Shown one piece after another: positions 48,740 to 61,294 of a DNA stretch of 64,000 nucleotides (its first letter is position 1; each line of letters opens with the position of its first letter). A program made the translations under genes and the position numbers. The notes under the pieces are model-generated. The model ran no database searches, was not told where the DNA came from, and was given only the letters and a program-made list of their open reading frames with translations. The stretch is from Erpobdella octoculata (Eukaryota > Annelida > Clitellata > Hirudinida > Erpobdellidae): contig OZ022239.1 in NCBI GenBank assembly GCA_963978895.1, positions 13,196,274 to 13,260,273 of the forward strand, read 5' to 3'.

Positions 48740-49195
48740 TGCGTTTACAGGGTCGGTTAGTTCCTCCGGCTCTATGGGCTCTCCACCAAAACAGCTCGCC
48801 AGTTCGCATATGATATGACAATCGCAAATAACATCACATGCCCAATGCCCAGCATCACGATTGGTAAAAAAAAAAACTGCTGGTATTGATTGGCTTCAAG
48901 GTTTCCTGAAAAGAAGATCAGAGTTGTCACTACGAACACCTGAAGCTACTAGTTTTGCTTAAGCAGCAGCATTCAACAAATACACTTAGTGAATTCTTTA
49001 AGAGGTTCATGAAAGACATAATTTTGGTCTGCAGAACGTATACAATGTGAATGAAACTGGGCTCACGACGGTTCAATAGCCTGTCAAAGTTTTTGGCAGT
49101 CGAGGAGCAAAACAAGTCAGAAGGATGACATCGCAGAATAAAGACTATTATACCTATTTTTAATGTATTTTTTGAGAAAACTGGATGTGGGATCA
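48740..49195 (+). mobile_element. pogo/Tigger-like transposase, N-terminal to mid part
   Basis: Across shifting frames: LSTKTARQFAYDMTIANNI, then GIDWLQGFLKRRSELSLRTP (the CENP-B-type DNA-binding end), EFFKRFMKDI, NVNETGLTTVQ (first catalytic Asp region as NETG), and VFGSRGAKQVRRMTSQ. This is the pogo-superfamily layout with several frameshifts and stops. The DDE end is absent here; a matching C-terminal half lies far away at 29880-30290. Confidence 0.75.
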
Positions 49196-49957
49196 TATTG
49201 AATTATACCTAGGATCAATGTGCCACGTGGGGGATCATGGTACCCCGTATGCGGGGTACTTTGATCTTTTTAGGGGTTGCAGCAAAATTCAATTCAACAA
49301 TAGTTCTTTTGCATTATACAATTTAAACTGAATTAAATACATAAAGTAAATGTTGCTCTATAAAATTCACCAAAAACAATGTTGACTTCTTGAATAACTT
49401 GACTGTTATTACTAAAAAACCTCATAACAGATCAATGTGCCCCCATCTATGAGGCAATATTAAATTTATATTTACACCATTATATTTCTTTTTTAAATAC
49501 CTTTCTAACGATCTATAGCACAACCCCAATGCACGAACTTTTTTTGCACCATAGTACGGGGATCCAGCTGCGCAGCCAACTTCTCCCTCGTCCCCCATCT
49601 CCGCTACTACGTACGTATGTTGTTTCCGTGAAAGGCCGCTAAAAAAGATAATCGTTTTAAAATCGGATTTTTACAATCAATAATCGGATTGCCTAAAAAC
49701 TGAAATTAACTACCCTAAATAGATAGTATAGTAAATAATGATACACAAATACAATAAAAAAACAAAAAATGTTTGATGTCACATATGATCTATACCCCCT
49801 CGCAAACTGTTACACTTTCTTAAACCCCCTCCCCCTTGAGCAAAGTTTGCTCAGCAAACTTTATAGACGGCCCCCTAAAAAACCCAAATACAGTTGCCAA
49901 CATTAAAACAAGTGGTGTCAGAAGCGGAATCTGAAAGAAATGGTTCTAAAAGTACTG
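49196..49957. other. No gene recognised; GGGGTAC/GATC-rich words
   Basis: Contains CACGTGGGGGATCATGGTAC and GCGGGGTACTTTGATC near 49220-49265 and related words at 48100 and 49430, possibly ends of the pogo-like element. No coding signal seen. Confidence 0.35.
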
Positions 49958-50086
49958 AAAGAACTGTCCGTTTCTGAGTTGATGTGGGAACTGAGAAAAC
50001 AGGGCTAAACAGTAAACGAGGACAGCACGAGCTTGTACACCGCCTCCAGACGGCATTGGAGAACGATGTTTTTGACCCGGAATAAA
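49958..50086 (+). pseudogene. SAP-domain relic
   Basis: ELSVSELMWELRKQG, then after a one-base shift GLNSKRGQHELVHRLQTALE and NDVFDPE, then a stop. It aligns with the SAP motif of the 29016-29570 frame, including the FDPE that follows, so the two are related repeats or gene fragments. Confidence 0.6.
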
Positions 50087-50192
50087 AATGTATATTGTGC
50101 AGCAGGGGTGGTGTCAACAACGCGAACAAAACTAAAACTTAATTATTACTCCCACAATCTACAAAACCTGTAAAATTACTTTTCAATTTTTT

Positions 50193-52341
50193 TTAAATTG
50201 AAGAAAAATGCGCAATTTTAGTGAACAATTTGAAAGTGTTTTCCATCAAAATTTTTGAAACGACTTCGACCTCAATATTTTTGGCCTTTGCAATGTATTC
50301 GCATGAAATCTGTATGTTCGATGGCTTATTTCTCACCTGAATAAAAACAAGCTCAAATAAACAAGTTTATTAAAAACAAGACTAAAGTATACGAAACTAG
50401 CAAACGTAACTAACCAGCTTTTCCGGCCCCAATGCAGGAGAATCAGTTTCCAGTAAAATTTTATCAAGTGGCAGTGCTTTGACAATTTTATCCTTCTGAA
50501 AAAGTTACAGAAAAACTTTATAAACAAATTAAGTTGACTAAAAACATAAAATAAACAAAATAAATTGACGTTTAGATTCATCCCAATCACTATGGTGATT
50601 CTAACACAAACAAGCTAGCAGAAATAAGCAAATGAATGCAGCTGACCTGATCGCTACGAACGATCGAAGGAGGTATGGAAAAATAAAATCCACTCTGAGC
50701 TCCTTCGAGAGCCACTGAAACTTTTCCATCGAATGCATGCAGTAAAACATTTTGAGCATTCATTTCTTTCAGCAACTTGATGACTGGACGACCAGCTGAT
50801 CTCGAATGGACATTCCTTAACGAAAACAAACCGATAATTATATTATAAATGACATAAATCTGATCTCACGCTGTCTTAATTCAAATTATTTTCATTATAA
50901 GTGAAACAAATTGGATCTTTTATTCTTGTTCCTTAAAAAACAATAAAAAAAACTTTACATAATACAGTAAATTATTGCTTTATAATGTAAATATAAAAAA
51001 AAAATCTATAATCTAACAGAGGGAGGTTATGATTCTCTGCCATTTTAATCTGAAAAATAAAATGTAAATTATATAGTATTGTGAATAACTTTAGACATAA
51101 ACACTTTTCACAACCTGTTCAGCAAACACGAATCTTTGACTCTCCTTGTCATTTTCAGAACTGCATACCCGTGGTGTGAAATCAAGTCCAACCTGACAAT
51201 TCATAAAAATCAAGAAGATTAATTGAAAGATGTACATACATATTGCATTTATAAATGCACACACACATAAACAGGCAAATATGTTACAAATAATCACTAA
51301 CCTCCCCAATGCAAACTAATTTATCAAGATGTTGATGAATGAAAGGAAGCATTTTATTCAGATCCTAAAACAGTAAAAATAACAATTAAGATGTAATTTA
51401 TCATCTTCATTGATTGAATATATAAAAATATTAATTCTTAACCTCCTGTGTGGCACTTCTTTCCTTGTTTCCTTCTTTCTTATATGAAAATAAATATAAT
51501 TGGCTGTTTTTAAATTTAACAAATTTACCACAGTTAACAATTACCAGCTAAACACTTATTGAAACATAAACAAATTAAACAATAAAAAACATCACCAACC
51601 TGAACAGGATGTACTCCAAGGCCAGCATAGCAATACTGCGGATGGCTTAAGTTGAAAATAAATAAATCAATAAAAATACATTTAAGAAAAACAAAATAAC
51701 TAACTTTTAAACTAACTCAGCCATCATTTTGAGAAGAAGAGGAACATCTTGAAATGATTCTGTTACTGATATCATTCCCTTCACACCCAACTTTATTGGG
51801 TTTAAACAAATGTTATACAAATAATCTTGGGCAAATAGAAAATAAATAAAAGGTAATTTTTCTTAAATGTTGAGAAAATAACAAACTTTGAATGCTTCTG
51901 AAATAATTTCCTCCCTGTCCTGTACAAAGTTATTTCCACACATATATATTATTATTTTTAAATAAGTAATTTAGCAATCACAAACACCTACACACTGTAA
52001 ATTAGTGTCTATGACACTAGACTAAAATAAGTCACTTAACTCCTTAATAAAACATTAATGAATTAAGCTTAAAATAGTCTTATGTGGCTGATTTATTTTG
52101 GTCTCGGTAATTTTAAGTTACCTAGTCCGTTGATAGTCCTAGTCGTAATATATTTTTATAAAATAATTAATTATTTAACATTAAACTTAAAATCGGATAA
52201 TCATAAATTATAATATATAAAAAATATGGTATATAATATATAATATATTACAGAACTAATAAAATAATATATGCAGCCTACTTGGTCAAAATCTTCACAG
52301 TAGATATGATTATGACAGTCAAAATATTGTAGGTTAGCCAT
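50193..52341 (-). CDS. TATDN3: TatD-family metal-dependent deoxyribonuclease, TATDN3-type
   Basis: Ten exons, all GT/AG: 52282-52341, 51887-51919, 51717-51790, 51600-51645, 51302-51364, 51115-51192, 51018-51049, 50647-50815, 50415-50495 and 50193-50336 (TAA). They give 780 nt, 259 aa. TatD enzymes are two-metal TIM-barrel hydrolases acting on DNA. The ligands are all visible: DCHNH at residues 9-13, GEVGLDF (about 100), NVHSR (about 139), LLHAFDG (about 163) and LLETDSP (about 203). AGLGVHPVQ and the NVHSRSAGRP, FYFSIPPSIVRSDQ and DSPALGPEK blocks point to the TATDN3 subgroup, whose usual length is about 270 aa. No targeting peptide is seen. The last exon is less conserved but open. This is the one ordinary housekeeping-type gene in the window. 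Confidence 0.93.
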
Positions 52342-53814
52342 GCTGTAAAACTTGATAAGACCGCTTAAAATATCAATTACTATCTATTTTCTAGAACTAG
52401 ACATAACAAGCAGTCCAGCAGAATTTGTTTTATTAATAATTGGGTGTGCTCGTACTCAGCATTACTTTAAACTTTAAATTAACTTTTAAATTCACAACAA
52501 ACAAATAGGGATCGGGATGCTCGCATTTTTGTTATATTAATTATTAAATTAAAATTAATAATCTGTTACCCGTCAGTACACATTGTTGAGTACACTTGCA
52601 GTTCAGCTGTCATTTTTTTCAGAGCTGGAGTTGCTGTTTGTCAAGAAAGGAGCGATTTTGATTTTAGCCAGGCAGACGTAGATGAGCTGTTTCCACTTTT
52701 GTTTGCAAGCAAATACGGATGAAGTTATTATGAACGATTTAAAAACGTCTTATTACAAAACTATCAAACCTAAGTCTAAGATTTTCAGCTTTTAATGGAT
52801 CATTTGGTTTTTTCAGTTATGGACAGGACCGTCGAGAGGGGGCTGGCGGGGATTTCACCGTTGAAGTAGAGGGACCCTGGAATTTTTAGGGAAACTATCA
52901 CAACTATCACCTTTGCAATAGTTGCAACTGGTGGAGAACTTTCGAACTGGGAAGTTCAAAAACAACTCGTTTTTGATTTACCGACATTACTTGGTCATTA
53001 TCATTAGACGGAAAGCCAGCTGCATCTGTCATATCATCAAATACTTCTGCAGACCGCAAAGAATTAATGCTTTACTTGGCATTGGAGGCTAACTCGTTAG
53101 CAAGAGACACATTGAACAAATGACGTTGCAACAAGACATTTGCCGTGACAGCAAACCCAGTATTTTGACAGTGGCAATTGCAGAAAACCAAATTGCTTCT
53201 TTAAAATTTTGTTGAGCAGCCTCTCAACTGACAGATCCAACTGATAGGCCGATGGAACGTTCAATGCAGCTCTGGAAATTTTTTCTCAACTTTATTCTTT
53301 TCACGGTCTTTTTAACAAACAAAGCTGGTTATGAGTAGATTTGAAATTTTGAACATTTTTTCTTAGAGGGGAATTTCTTTCTCTCTTCAAAGACGGGACT
53401 TCAACTATTATATAAATTGACTGAACAGTAACAGCTGAAAACAGCTTAAATTCTGGCGTTACTTGCATTTATCTTTTCCAAAAGTGCACGATTCAAACTA
53501 ATGAAAATTATTCGTGAGTTATGCTGATTTTCAGTTTTTACAACGTTTTTATTAGGTCACTTTCTTGTCTGTTTGTTTGCTTGAGATGTGTCTGTCCGCG
53601 AATTCCATACGATGGTGTTATATAAACATGCATCCGATTCATCATATATTACACCCTAGCGAAAAAAAGTTAAAAGTTAAAAGATTTTAAATTTATTGAG
53701 CACTAAAAAACTAAAGAATCTCAAATGCATCAAAAACGAAAAAGTAGAAAGTAATTTTTACATCATAAAAATACATTTATTAAAAAACAACGTTTTTCTT
53801 GCGCCCTAAAAAGA
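52342..53814. other. No gene recognised
   Basis: The TATDN3 promoter should lie just above 52341. Around 52900-53280 there are short readable frames in several phases (for example LVSKRHIEQMTLQQDICRDS), perhaps an old transposon protein, but I cannot name it. Confidence 0.35.
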
Positions 53815-53967
53815 ATTAAATAATATTCCTATAATTCATATACAACGAAAAACTTTGCGGATGCATATAGCCTACAACATCAAAACTTTAATAAAACAAA
53901 TAATTATAAAAAATAATGTGCCCGCAACTTTTTTCGTTGTATATGAATTATAGGAATATTATTTAAT
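53815..53967. repeat. Perfect 38-bp inverted repeat, 77-bp spacer
   Basis: Arms 53815-53852 (starts ATTAAATAATATTCC, ends CAACGAAAAA) and 53930-53967 are exact reverse complements. Either a very small fold-back MITE or an RNA hairpin source. No target duplication is clear. Confidence 0.85.
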
Positions 53968-54352
53968 ACTTTTCATTATTTATTGCGCTGTGTTTTTTTG
54001 AGTATTAAAAAAAAATAAAAAAATTTATTTGCTATAAAGTTGCAGATCAAAGGGGTGGGTAGAAATTTTACGTATTTTCATAACAGTACAACACCGAATC
54101 TCTAATAATATCAGTTTCAGAACAGCTTTTTTATAACATTTTACTGCTAACTCAATAAAACTGTTGGTGAAATTCACATTTTAAACACGTTATCATTTAA
54201 GAATGCTTTATTTAACATTTTTCCTGAAAGGCAACTGGTTTTCCCGGGGAGGAAAAACTTGTTGTGTAGGCAGCGGAAAAAAATTATTTTAAAAATTTAT
54301 TTTGGAAAAACAATAAGGTGCAATTATGTCCTTTTTATAGAAAAATGCAACA

Positions 54353-54355
<3 letters not shown>

Positions 54356-54432
<77 letters not shown>

Positions 54433-54553
54433 TGGTCGAAAAGTGTGAAAAGCGACCGGGAGCGTGAGAGCGAGAGGGGAAGGAAACGGGAGCGTGAGAG
54501 AAAAACGATAGAAAAACCTCTAAAATCCCGGGCATCGCCAGGCACCCCGCTAG
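54356..54553 (+). mobile_element. Short Helitron-type repeat with (TA)n start
   Basis: (TA)n at 54356-54430, then GCGACCGGGAGCGTGAGAGC-type minisatellite, then CAGGCACCCCGCTAG followed by T. It has the same 3' end and minisatellite as 12438-13014. Confidence 0.65.
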
Positions 54554-56007
54554 TAAATATATATAAATTAATATTTTGGCTAGCAAGTTCATGGCCATTG
54601 TCAACGTTTTGGTATTTTGGTAATTTTTAAATAAGTTTATAAAACATTTAGGTGATATTATATTAGTTTTAGCTAGTTGTGATGACCTCCATGTTAAAAT
54701 TTGGTTTTGCAAAATACAACTTTCTTAAAATTCTTTTTCAAAAAGGTTGTCATTTAACAGTAGTTTTCAATTGTTGCATTTCAAAACTAATTTAAAGCTT
54801 TTTAATATATTTTTTTTAGACATGGCTGACAAAACCTGTTTCAAAATTGACTGGATGTAGGAGGTAAAACGACAAATAATTGTCAGAGTTGTCACGGAAT
54901 AAATTTTTAAAATTGTTTAGTATTTGAAAGAGTCAACATATTTTGTTGATGTGTCCTCAATGTATAAATTATTGAGAGAAAATCTTTGAGTGGTTGAAGT
55001 TGATAATAATATTTTTATTAATTGTTAAACTTTTAAGCCATTAATATTTCCTAGCTGTTTTAAACCCTATATGATGTTCACTTAAACTATTAACAGTAAT
55101 AAAGAGAAACTTAATTTTCTTAACCGTTCACAAAGTGTTCATGTTCATGTTCATATTTATATTCAAGTTTAGGTTCATGGTTCAAGAAATTCAAGAGATT
55201 CAAGAAAGGAAGAAAGCAGAACCATTTAAAAGACTGAACTCTCAAAACTCTAAAAATAAAATATTTATATATACATGTAACGAAGTTGAATGAGTTAAAT
55301 AATTTTTTTATATGTACGAGCTTCAAGAAAACATTGTTGTATCCACGTGGAAAATCGAAACGCCCTAAAGTGGAGCAAATTTTCATTTGAATTTACCGAA
55401 GAATCCAACAGCTTTTCAAGAACTAGCAAGAACCTGGAAACCTGAAACAGGTGCTTTAAAATTGTCAATTTTGTTCGCCCATTTTTTCATCTTTTTGAGT
55501 TGTCGCTCGTTTGAATTGCTTGAATAATTTTTCTAATTTCAGAATTGTCATTTGTTTGAAGCGATATTTATCAACTCGTTTGGAGTAGTATTTATTTGCT
55601 TTTAAGAAGTGTCATTTTTGTTAGCTGATATATATTTTTATTTGCATTGTTTTTATTATTTTGAGTACAAAAATACAAATAAACAAAGACTTTTATTATA
55701 ACAATAATTTTTATACAATTGTAAGCAAACAAAAATTTACTTCAATTTAAAAAGTTTCTTAAAAAACATTTCATTAAAATAATTTGAAACATCCGAAAAT
55801 GGAAATTTGTACGCCAATAAATCTATATTTTCGTCCAATACAAATACTAATAATATAATGACTCGACCAAATCGATCTTCACATCATTCATGTATATAAT
55901 TTCATTATTATGATAAAAGTGAATACAGACAGTCAAACAGAGCGAACGAATCTTCATTAATTTTCTACAAACGTCAGCTTCACATTAATGTATGAATGTC
56001 AATCGTT
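54554..56007. other. No gene recognised
   Basis: AT-rich. A short GTTCAT/TTCAAG purine-pyrimidine patch at 55135-55210 is the only structure noted. Confidence 0.4.
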
Positions 56008-56368
56008 TCATTTCTTCTTTTCACAAACAACAAATTTCATAGTTGCACTAAACGTGACACATAACAAAAGAGCGGCAAAATAAATCACACAACGAGAAGT
56101 CTTTTGAATGTAAATTGCATTTCTGATGGTCTGGATTTCTTTTTTATCCATGTTAACATTCGCAGGAATAAAGTCATAGTTCAAGCTGTCCGTATTTATG
56201 ATTTTTTTGTGATGAGTTCTTTGCCTGTTATTTGGATTTCCATTTTCTGGCGGAGTCGGTAAGTCAATATGAAACGTAGCGACATCGACGATGTGTACAC
56301 ATCATAAAACTTGGTTGCAACTCATATCCGTATTTGAAGAACCTAAAACAAACCCGAATCCACTGCAT
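56008..56368 (-). pseudogene. Possible terminal exon of a single-pass membrane protein, with internal TGA
   Basis: After an acceptor-like TTTCTAG, 21 codons are open (CSGFGFVLGSSNTDMSC and NQVL), a TGA follows at 56302-56304, then 97 more codons in the same frame to a TGA at 56008-56010. The second part reads HIDLPTPPENGNPNNRQRTH, then a hydrophobic helix (CVIYFAALLLCVTF) and a basic end VVCEKKK. That suggests a type I or II membrane anchor near the C-terminus. I do not recognise the family and see no upstream exons. The stop suggests decay, or that the true exon is shorter. Confidence 0.3.
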
Positions 56369-57604
56369 CTAGAAAACCACAAAAAAACTTGCTTTTTATT
56401 AATAAATTCCCAAATATTATTCGATCGCGATAACTTCTGCGATTTTAAGTAATCAATAACTCCTCCGTTTTCAGTGGATTAGTTTTTTACGCAATTACTT
56501 CTGTTTTAATGTAGCTTTGCTAAAACATGTTGAAAGTTGATTGATAGGCATCAATGTGATTACGCATGTGTCGAAAAATCTTTAATCGACCAAAATTAAC
56601 TTTTCAATGTGTCAATGACCGTTTGCATGGTGAGGAAACTAGTACTGTTGATGGTAAGGACCTCCCATCTAATGTTTTTTCATGGGTCACTATCGATGTT
56701 GTGACACCTTGGCTAGCATGGAATCATCTGTCCCAATCTTCTCATCCTATTTAAAAAATTCAATCTATTTTCTTAATGGAAATCTTTGTTAAAATTATTT
56801 TAGCCCAAAATCTTTACTTTGTAAACATTATAATTTTTTGGTTATTAGCTTCACTCCGACTCTGTTTAATTAGAGTTATAATATAAAACGATTCAATTTC
56901 AATGGATGTTATGCATGTTATACATATTATATACAAGGCATTTACTGGACCAATGTGCAATAGTCGGATCGTCGGTAACTGTAACACGCTATCAGATGTT
57001 CTGAACTGAAACAGTCATTTATTTTATTATTCTGTTAAAATAATTTCCTTCAACAACCAACATTAACCATTCGTTTCCAGTCATGAATTCACGTTTAGGT
57101 CGTATGTTATTGCTTCCTCTATGGCATGGCGTGGGCGGCAGTTCGGGAATCGAAACTTGTAAAAATGATTTGAAGTCAATTAATTAAGTCGAGATGGAAG
57201 TTTAGCCGAATTTGGTTGGCTGCTTGCATTCTGCCTGCTAAGTTGGTATTCTTTTTGCTGATTTGGTAGAAAAGTAAATAAAGTGGTTAGACAGAAAATA
57301 TATTTAGAAATAGTAGGAATTTTGACAGAAATTATAACTTTAAAAAAAACACTAAACAAATGTAAAAAACTGAAACCGAAAAATTAAATACATAGCCGAA
57401 AGCTCTCCGAGTAAACTTAAATTTACTCAAAATGCAAACTAAAAACTAAGGTGCATTTAAGACTTCTGAGGTAAAAAAAATAAACCAAAAAAGATAATCG
57501 AAAGAACGTTTGAGATGGGTGATTTCATATTTTTTGTTTGAATCTGTATTAACATCACTACAACCTACAGCCACCTACCATCATCATTTTATTGGTTCAT
57601 TAAA
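56369..57604. other. No gene recognised
   Basis: The frame at 56566-56754 has no recognisable domain. The rest is AT-rich. Confidence 0.4.
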
Positions 57605-58236
57605 ATGGATGGATGGATGGATGGATGGATGGATGGATGGATGGATGGATGGATGGATGGATGGATGGATGGATGGATGGATGGATGGATGGATGGATGG
57701 ATGGATGGATGGATGGATGGATGGATGGATGGATGGATGGATGGATGGATGGATGGATGGATGGATGGATGGATGGATGGATGGATGGATGGATGGATGG
57801 ATGGATGGATGGATGGATGGATGGATGGATGGATGGATGGATGGATGGATGGATGGATGGATGGATGGATGGATGGATGGATGGATGGATGGATGGATGG
57901 ATGGATGGATGGATGGATGGATGGATGGATGGATGGATGGATGGATGGATGGATGGATGGATGGATGGATGGATGGATGGATGGATGGATGGATGGATGG
58001 ATGGATGGATGGATGGATGGATGGATGGATGGATGGATGGATGGATGGATGGATGGATGGATGGATGGATGGATGGATGGATGGATGGATGGATGGATGG
58101 ATGGATGGATGGATGGATGGATGGATGGATGGATGGATGGATGGATGGATGGATGGATGGATGGATGGATGGATGGATGGATGGATGGATGGATGGATGG
58201 ACGGATGGATGGATCGATGGATGGATGGATGGACGA
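57605..58236. repeat. (ATGG)n array, about 630 bp
   Basis: About 150 near-perfect ATGG units, with substitutions only in the last 40 bp. All long frames over it are artefacts of a repeat that has no stop in any phase. Confidence 0.98.
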
Positions 58237-58756
58237 ATGAAAGAATGTGCCAGGAATGTACTCATAACATGGAAGTGATCTCATCGAATCCACTCAAACA
58301 CAACCAACCGCCAACGAATGCAGACGATATAGTGGATAGGTGATCTGGTGGTTTTGGGTGGTCAGATGAAGTAACGGACAAGAAAATATGAACAAAGAAG
58401 TGAATGTGAACAAAATTAAATATAAAGAACTACTGCCCCCAATATTCCAGGATTCTTTGTTTGTTGAAACAAACTTTTTTTTATGAAAGCTTCGTTACTT
58501 TACTTAAAAAAGTCAAAAAACCTTAGATCTGCATTGGTATGATCTACAACTTATCTCTTATGTTCTATCTCATCCTATTGGCTTACGGTTGTCATTTATG
58601 GATGGCTCACTGATTATTGCTTTGATGTAAACAAAATGTAAGATAATTTGTTCTGCTTATATCTTGGACAGGTGCAAATTTGTTTATAATAAAATCTATG
58701 ACTTTTCATTTCTCATTCCTGTTCTATTAGTCGAACAAATGAAAGAATGAATAGAA
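58237..58756. other. Spacer between two tetranucleotide arrays
   Basis: Unremarkable AT-rich sequence. No gene seen. Confidence 0.5.
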
Positions 58757-59528
58757 CGAATGAATGAATGAATGAATGAATGAATGAATGAATGAATGAA
58801 TGAATGAATGAATGAATGAATGAATGAATGAATGAATGAATGAATGAATGAATGAATGAATGAATGAATGAATGAATGAATGAATGAATGAATGAATGAA
58901 TGAATGAATGAATGAATGAATGAATGAATGAATGAATGAATGAATGAATGAATGAATGAATGAATGAATGAATGAATGAATGAATGAATGAATGAATGAA
59001 TGAATGAATGAATGAATGAATGAATGAATGAATGAATGAATGAATGAATGAATGAATGAATGAATGAATGAATGAATGAATGAATGAATGAATGAATGAA
59101 TGAATGAATGAATGAATGAATGAATGAATGAATGAATGAATGAATGAATGAATGAATGAATGAATGAATGAATGAATGAATGAATGAATGAATGAATGAA
59201 TGAATGAATGAATGAATGAATGAATGAATGAATGAATGAATGAATGAATGAATGAATGAATGAATGAATGAATGAATGAATGAATGAATGAATGAATGAA
59301 TGAATGAATGAATGAATGAATGAATGAATGAATGAATGAATGAATGAATGAATGAATGAATGAATGAATGAATGAATGAATGAATGAATGAATGAATGAA
59401 TGAATGAATGAATGAATGAATGAATGAATGAATGAATGAATGAATGAATGAATGAATGAATGAATGAATGAATGAATGAATGAATGAATGAATGAATGAA
59501 TGAATGAATGAATGAATGAATGAATGAA
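58757..59528. repeat. (AATG)n array, about 770 bp
   Basis: About 190 pure AATG units, ending in AACAA/AACG variants to about 59587. It is read as IHSF repeats on the minus strand; not a gene. Confidence 0.98.
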
Positions 59529-61294
59529 CAAATGAACAAAAGAACGCACAAATACACGGAAGCACAAATAAACGAACGAACGAACGAGTCAGTAGTGGAC
59601 ACGGTTCTGGACCAGGGTGTTGCTGATGAAGAAAATGTTGTGGGTTGCTGCGGCGAAAGCCAGCTTGAAGTGCAGTCCACCTGCTGTCTCAGAACATGGG
59701 ACAGATAACAGCACGACAAATAACACAAATCAGGTGGGGCGCAAAGAAATCAGAGCAAGAAAGCTTGAACCGGTTTTGTTGCTGAGGCTGGTCCTGTGGT
59801 TGTGCGCTGCTGGAATCTGTTTTATATTTTTTTGGAGTTATCGAACTCGCGGGAGGAGTTTTAGAGGCACCAGATGGAGCCGGTGTCCGGTTGCGACAGA
59901 CTCCTCGCGTGTTAGGAGAACTAGAATTTCTCTTGGGGGTCCACCTGGAATTTTGTGGACGGGCCATGGAAAAAATTATGTTAAGATGATAATCAAATAA
60001 ATTGCGCGATAGACTTTTCAAGTTTAGACTACCAAATTTGCTTGACAAAAGATCGGTTCGTAGAGCAAGAATTGTGCCAGAAAGATTGCTTGATTGAAAT
60101 TAATTATGATATTCCTGTTCCAAAAAAAGTTTTAAACAACAACAGTGACGTAACGAAGGTTTTTAGCACCCTGGTACAAGATATCAAAAATGCACCCTTA
60201 AAAATTTCCATCTCTAAACCATTTCTTTAAAAATTGCTGATGATCGGGGGAAGGGAGGTAGTGGAAGATACTTTTTCAAAAACGTTATACTTTTTTGTCT
60301 CAAAAAATAGATGATGACCGGGAGGGGAGAATCAAAATAAATAAATATTTTTGGATGTTACGCCTCCAGACCCTGTGCCCAGGAACAAATGTTTCCACTG
60401 CCTTTTTTCTACGCCACTGAGCAGCAACAAGCCTGGTGACAGTAACTCGAGAGAGGTAGAAATCTGGGGACTATGAAGGTGAAGGTCACATGTCTGAGGC
60501 AGGAAGAAAAGTATTGCGGATTTGTTGTTTCGATGTTTCACAAATTTGCTTCACGCGACCGTTTTTGACCGTTTGCTCGTTTTGTTTATTTATTTACATT
60601 TTTGAAATTTTTTAAAAGTTTTATGTAAAAAGTTCTTTTTACTAATTTTCATGCGCATACGAATTAGGAATATGAAAACGTCCGAAGTTTTATGAATAGT
60701 TATTAATTCAGAGAACAACAATACCCAAGCGAAAAACCAGAAATAATTATTCTTTATTTCAAAAATATAAATTTTTTTTTAAATTTTAGTTATATAAAAT
60801 TGTTTAAAAATAATTATTTCAAAATCAACTGACAGGAGTTGACATCGAATTTGATCGACCACGTGACAAGAGTCATGTTTCAAAATTCAATGCACTTCGT
60901 GATACATAAAAACATTGAAATAATTTCAACTTTTCATTTCGAAATCTCAACGAAATCTGAGGACCATGTTAATAATTACAACAAAATGTACTTAACAATA
61001 AAACCACAAATATTATTTTCTGTTCAATTCCAAGTTCTACGTTTGTATGATAGGAAAAAAGTTATAAAGATGAACAGTTCAAATCAAGGATTGAAAATAT
61101 GTTTCGTTTTTGTTAAATACGGCTGTTCATGTTATGAACTTATTAAACTATAATTCGTTTTAGACACTTTTACTCAATTCTAGAATTATTATGTATAGCT
61201 GAAATTATTCCAAAATGTCTTTGCTGGTAGCTTCAAATACTTTTTATGCTGCAACATTTACCCATTTCTAAACTGATGAGTTTAAAATAATTAA
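59529..61294. other. No gene confidently recognised
   Basis: Holds a basic Ser/Pro-rich minus-strand frame (59689-59967, listed separately) and short plus-strand frames at 60042-60230 and 60839-61153. The latter two have biased AT content and no domain I know. Confidence 0.35.
59689..59967 (-). other. Unassigned Ser/Pro/Thr-rich open frame
   Basis: From the ATG at 59967 it reads MARPQNSRWTPKRNSSSPNT and stays rich in S, P, T, K and Q for about 80 codons. It is low in complexity and has no known domain. It might be a first exon or a LINE ORF1 start. Weak support. Confidence 0.15.

Noticed and set aside
50193..52341. Treating the short frames here as separate small genes
   Set aside because: They are single exons of the TATDN3-type gene joined by consistent GT/AG introns.
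57510..58343. Long open frames of WMDG/IHPS repeats on both strands
   Set aside because: They only translate the (ATGG)n array. Every phase and strand is open, so there is no evidence of coding.
58696..59728. Long minus-strand frames of IHSF repeats
   Set aside because: Translation of the (AATG)n array; flanks show no gene features.
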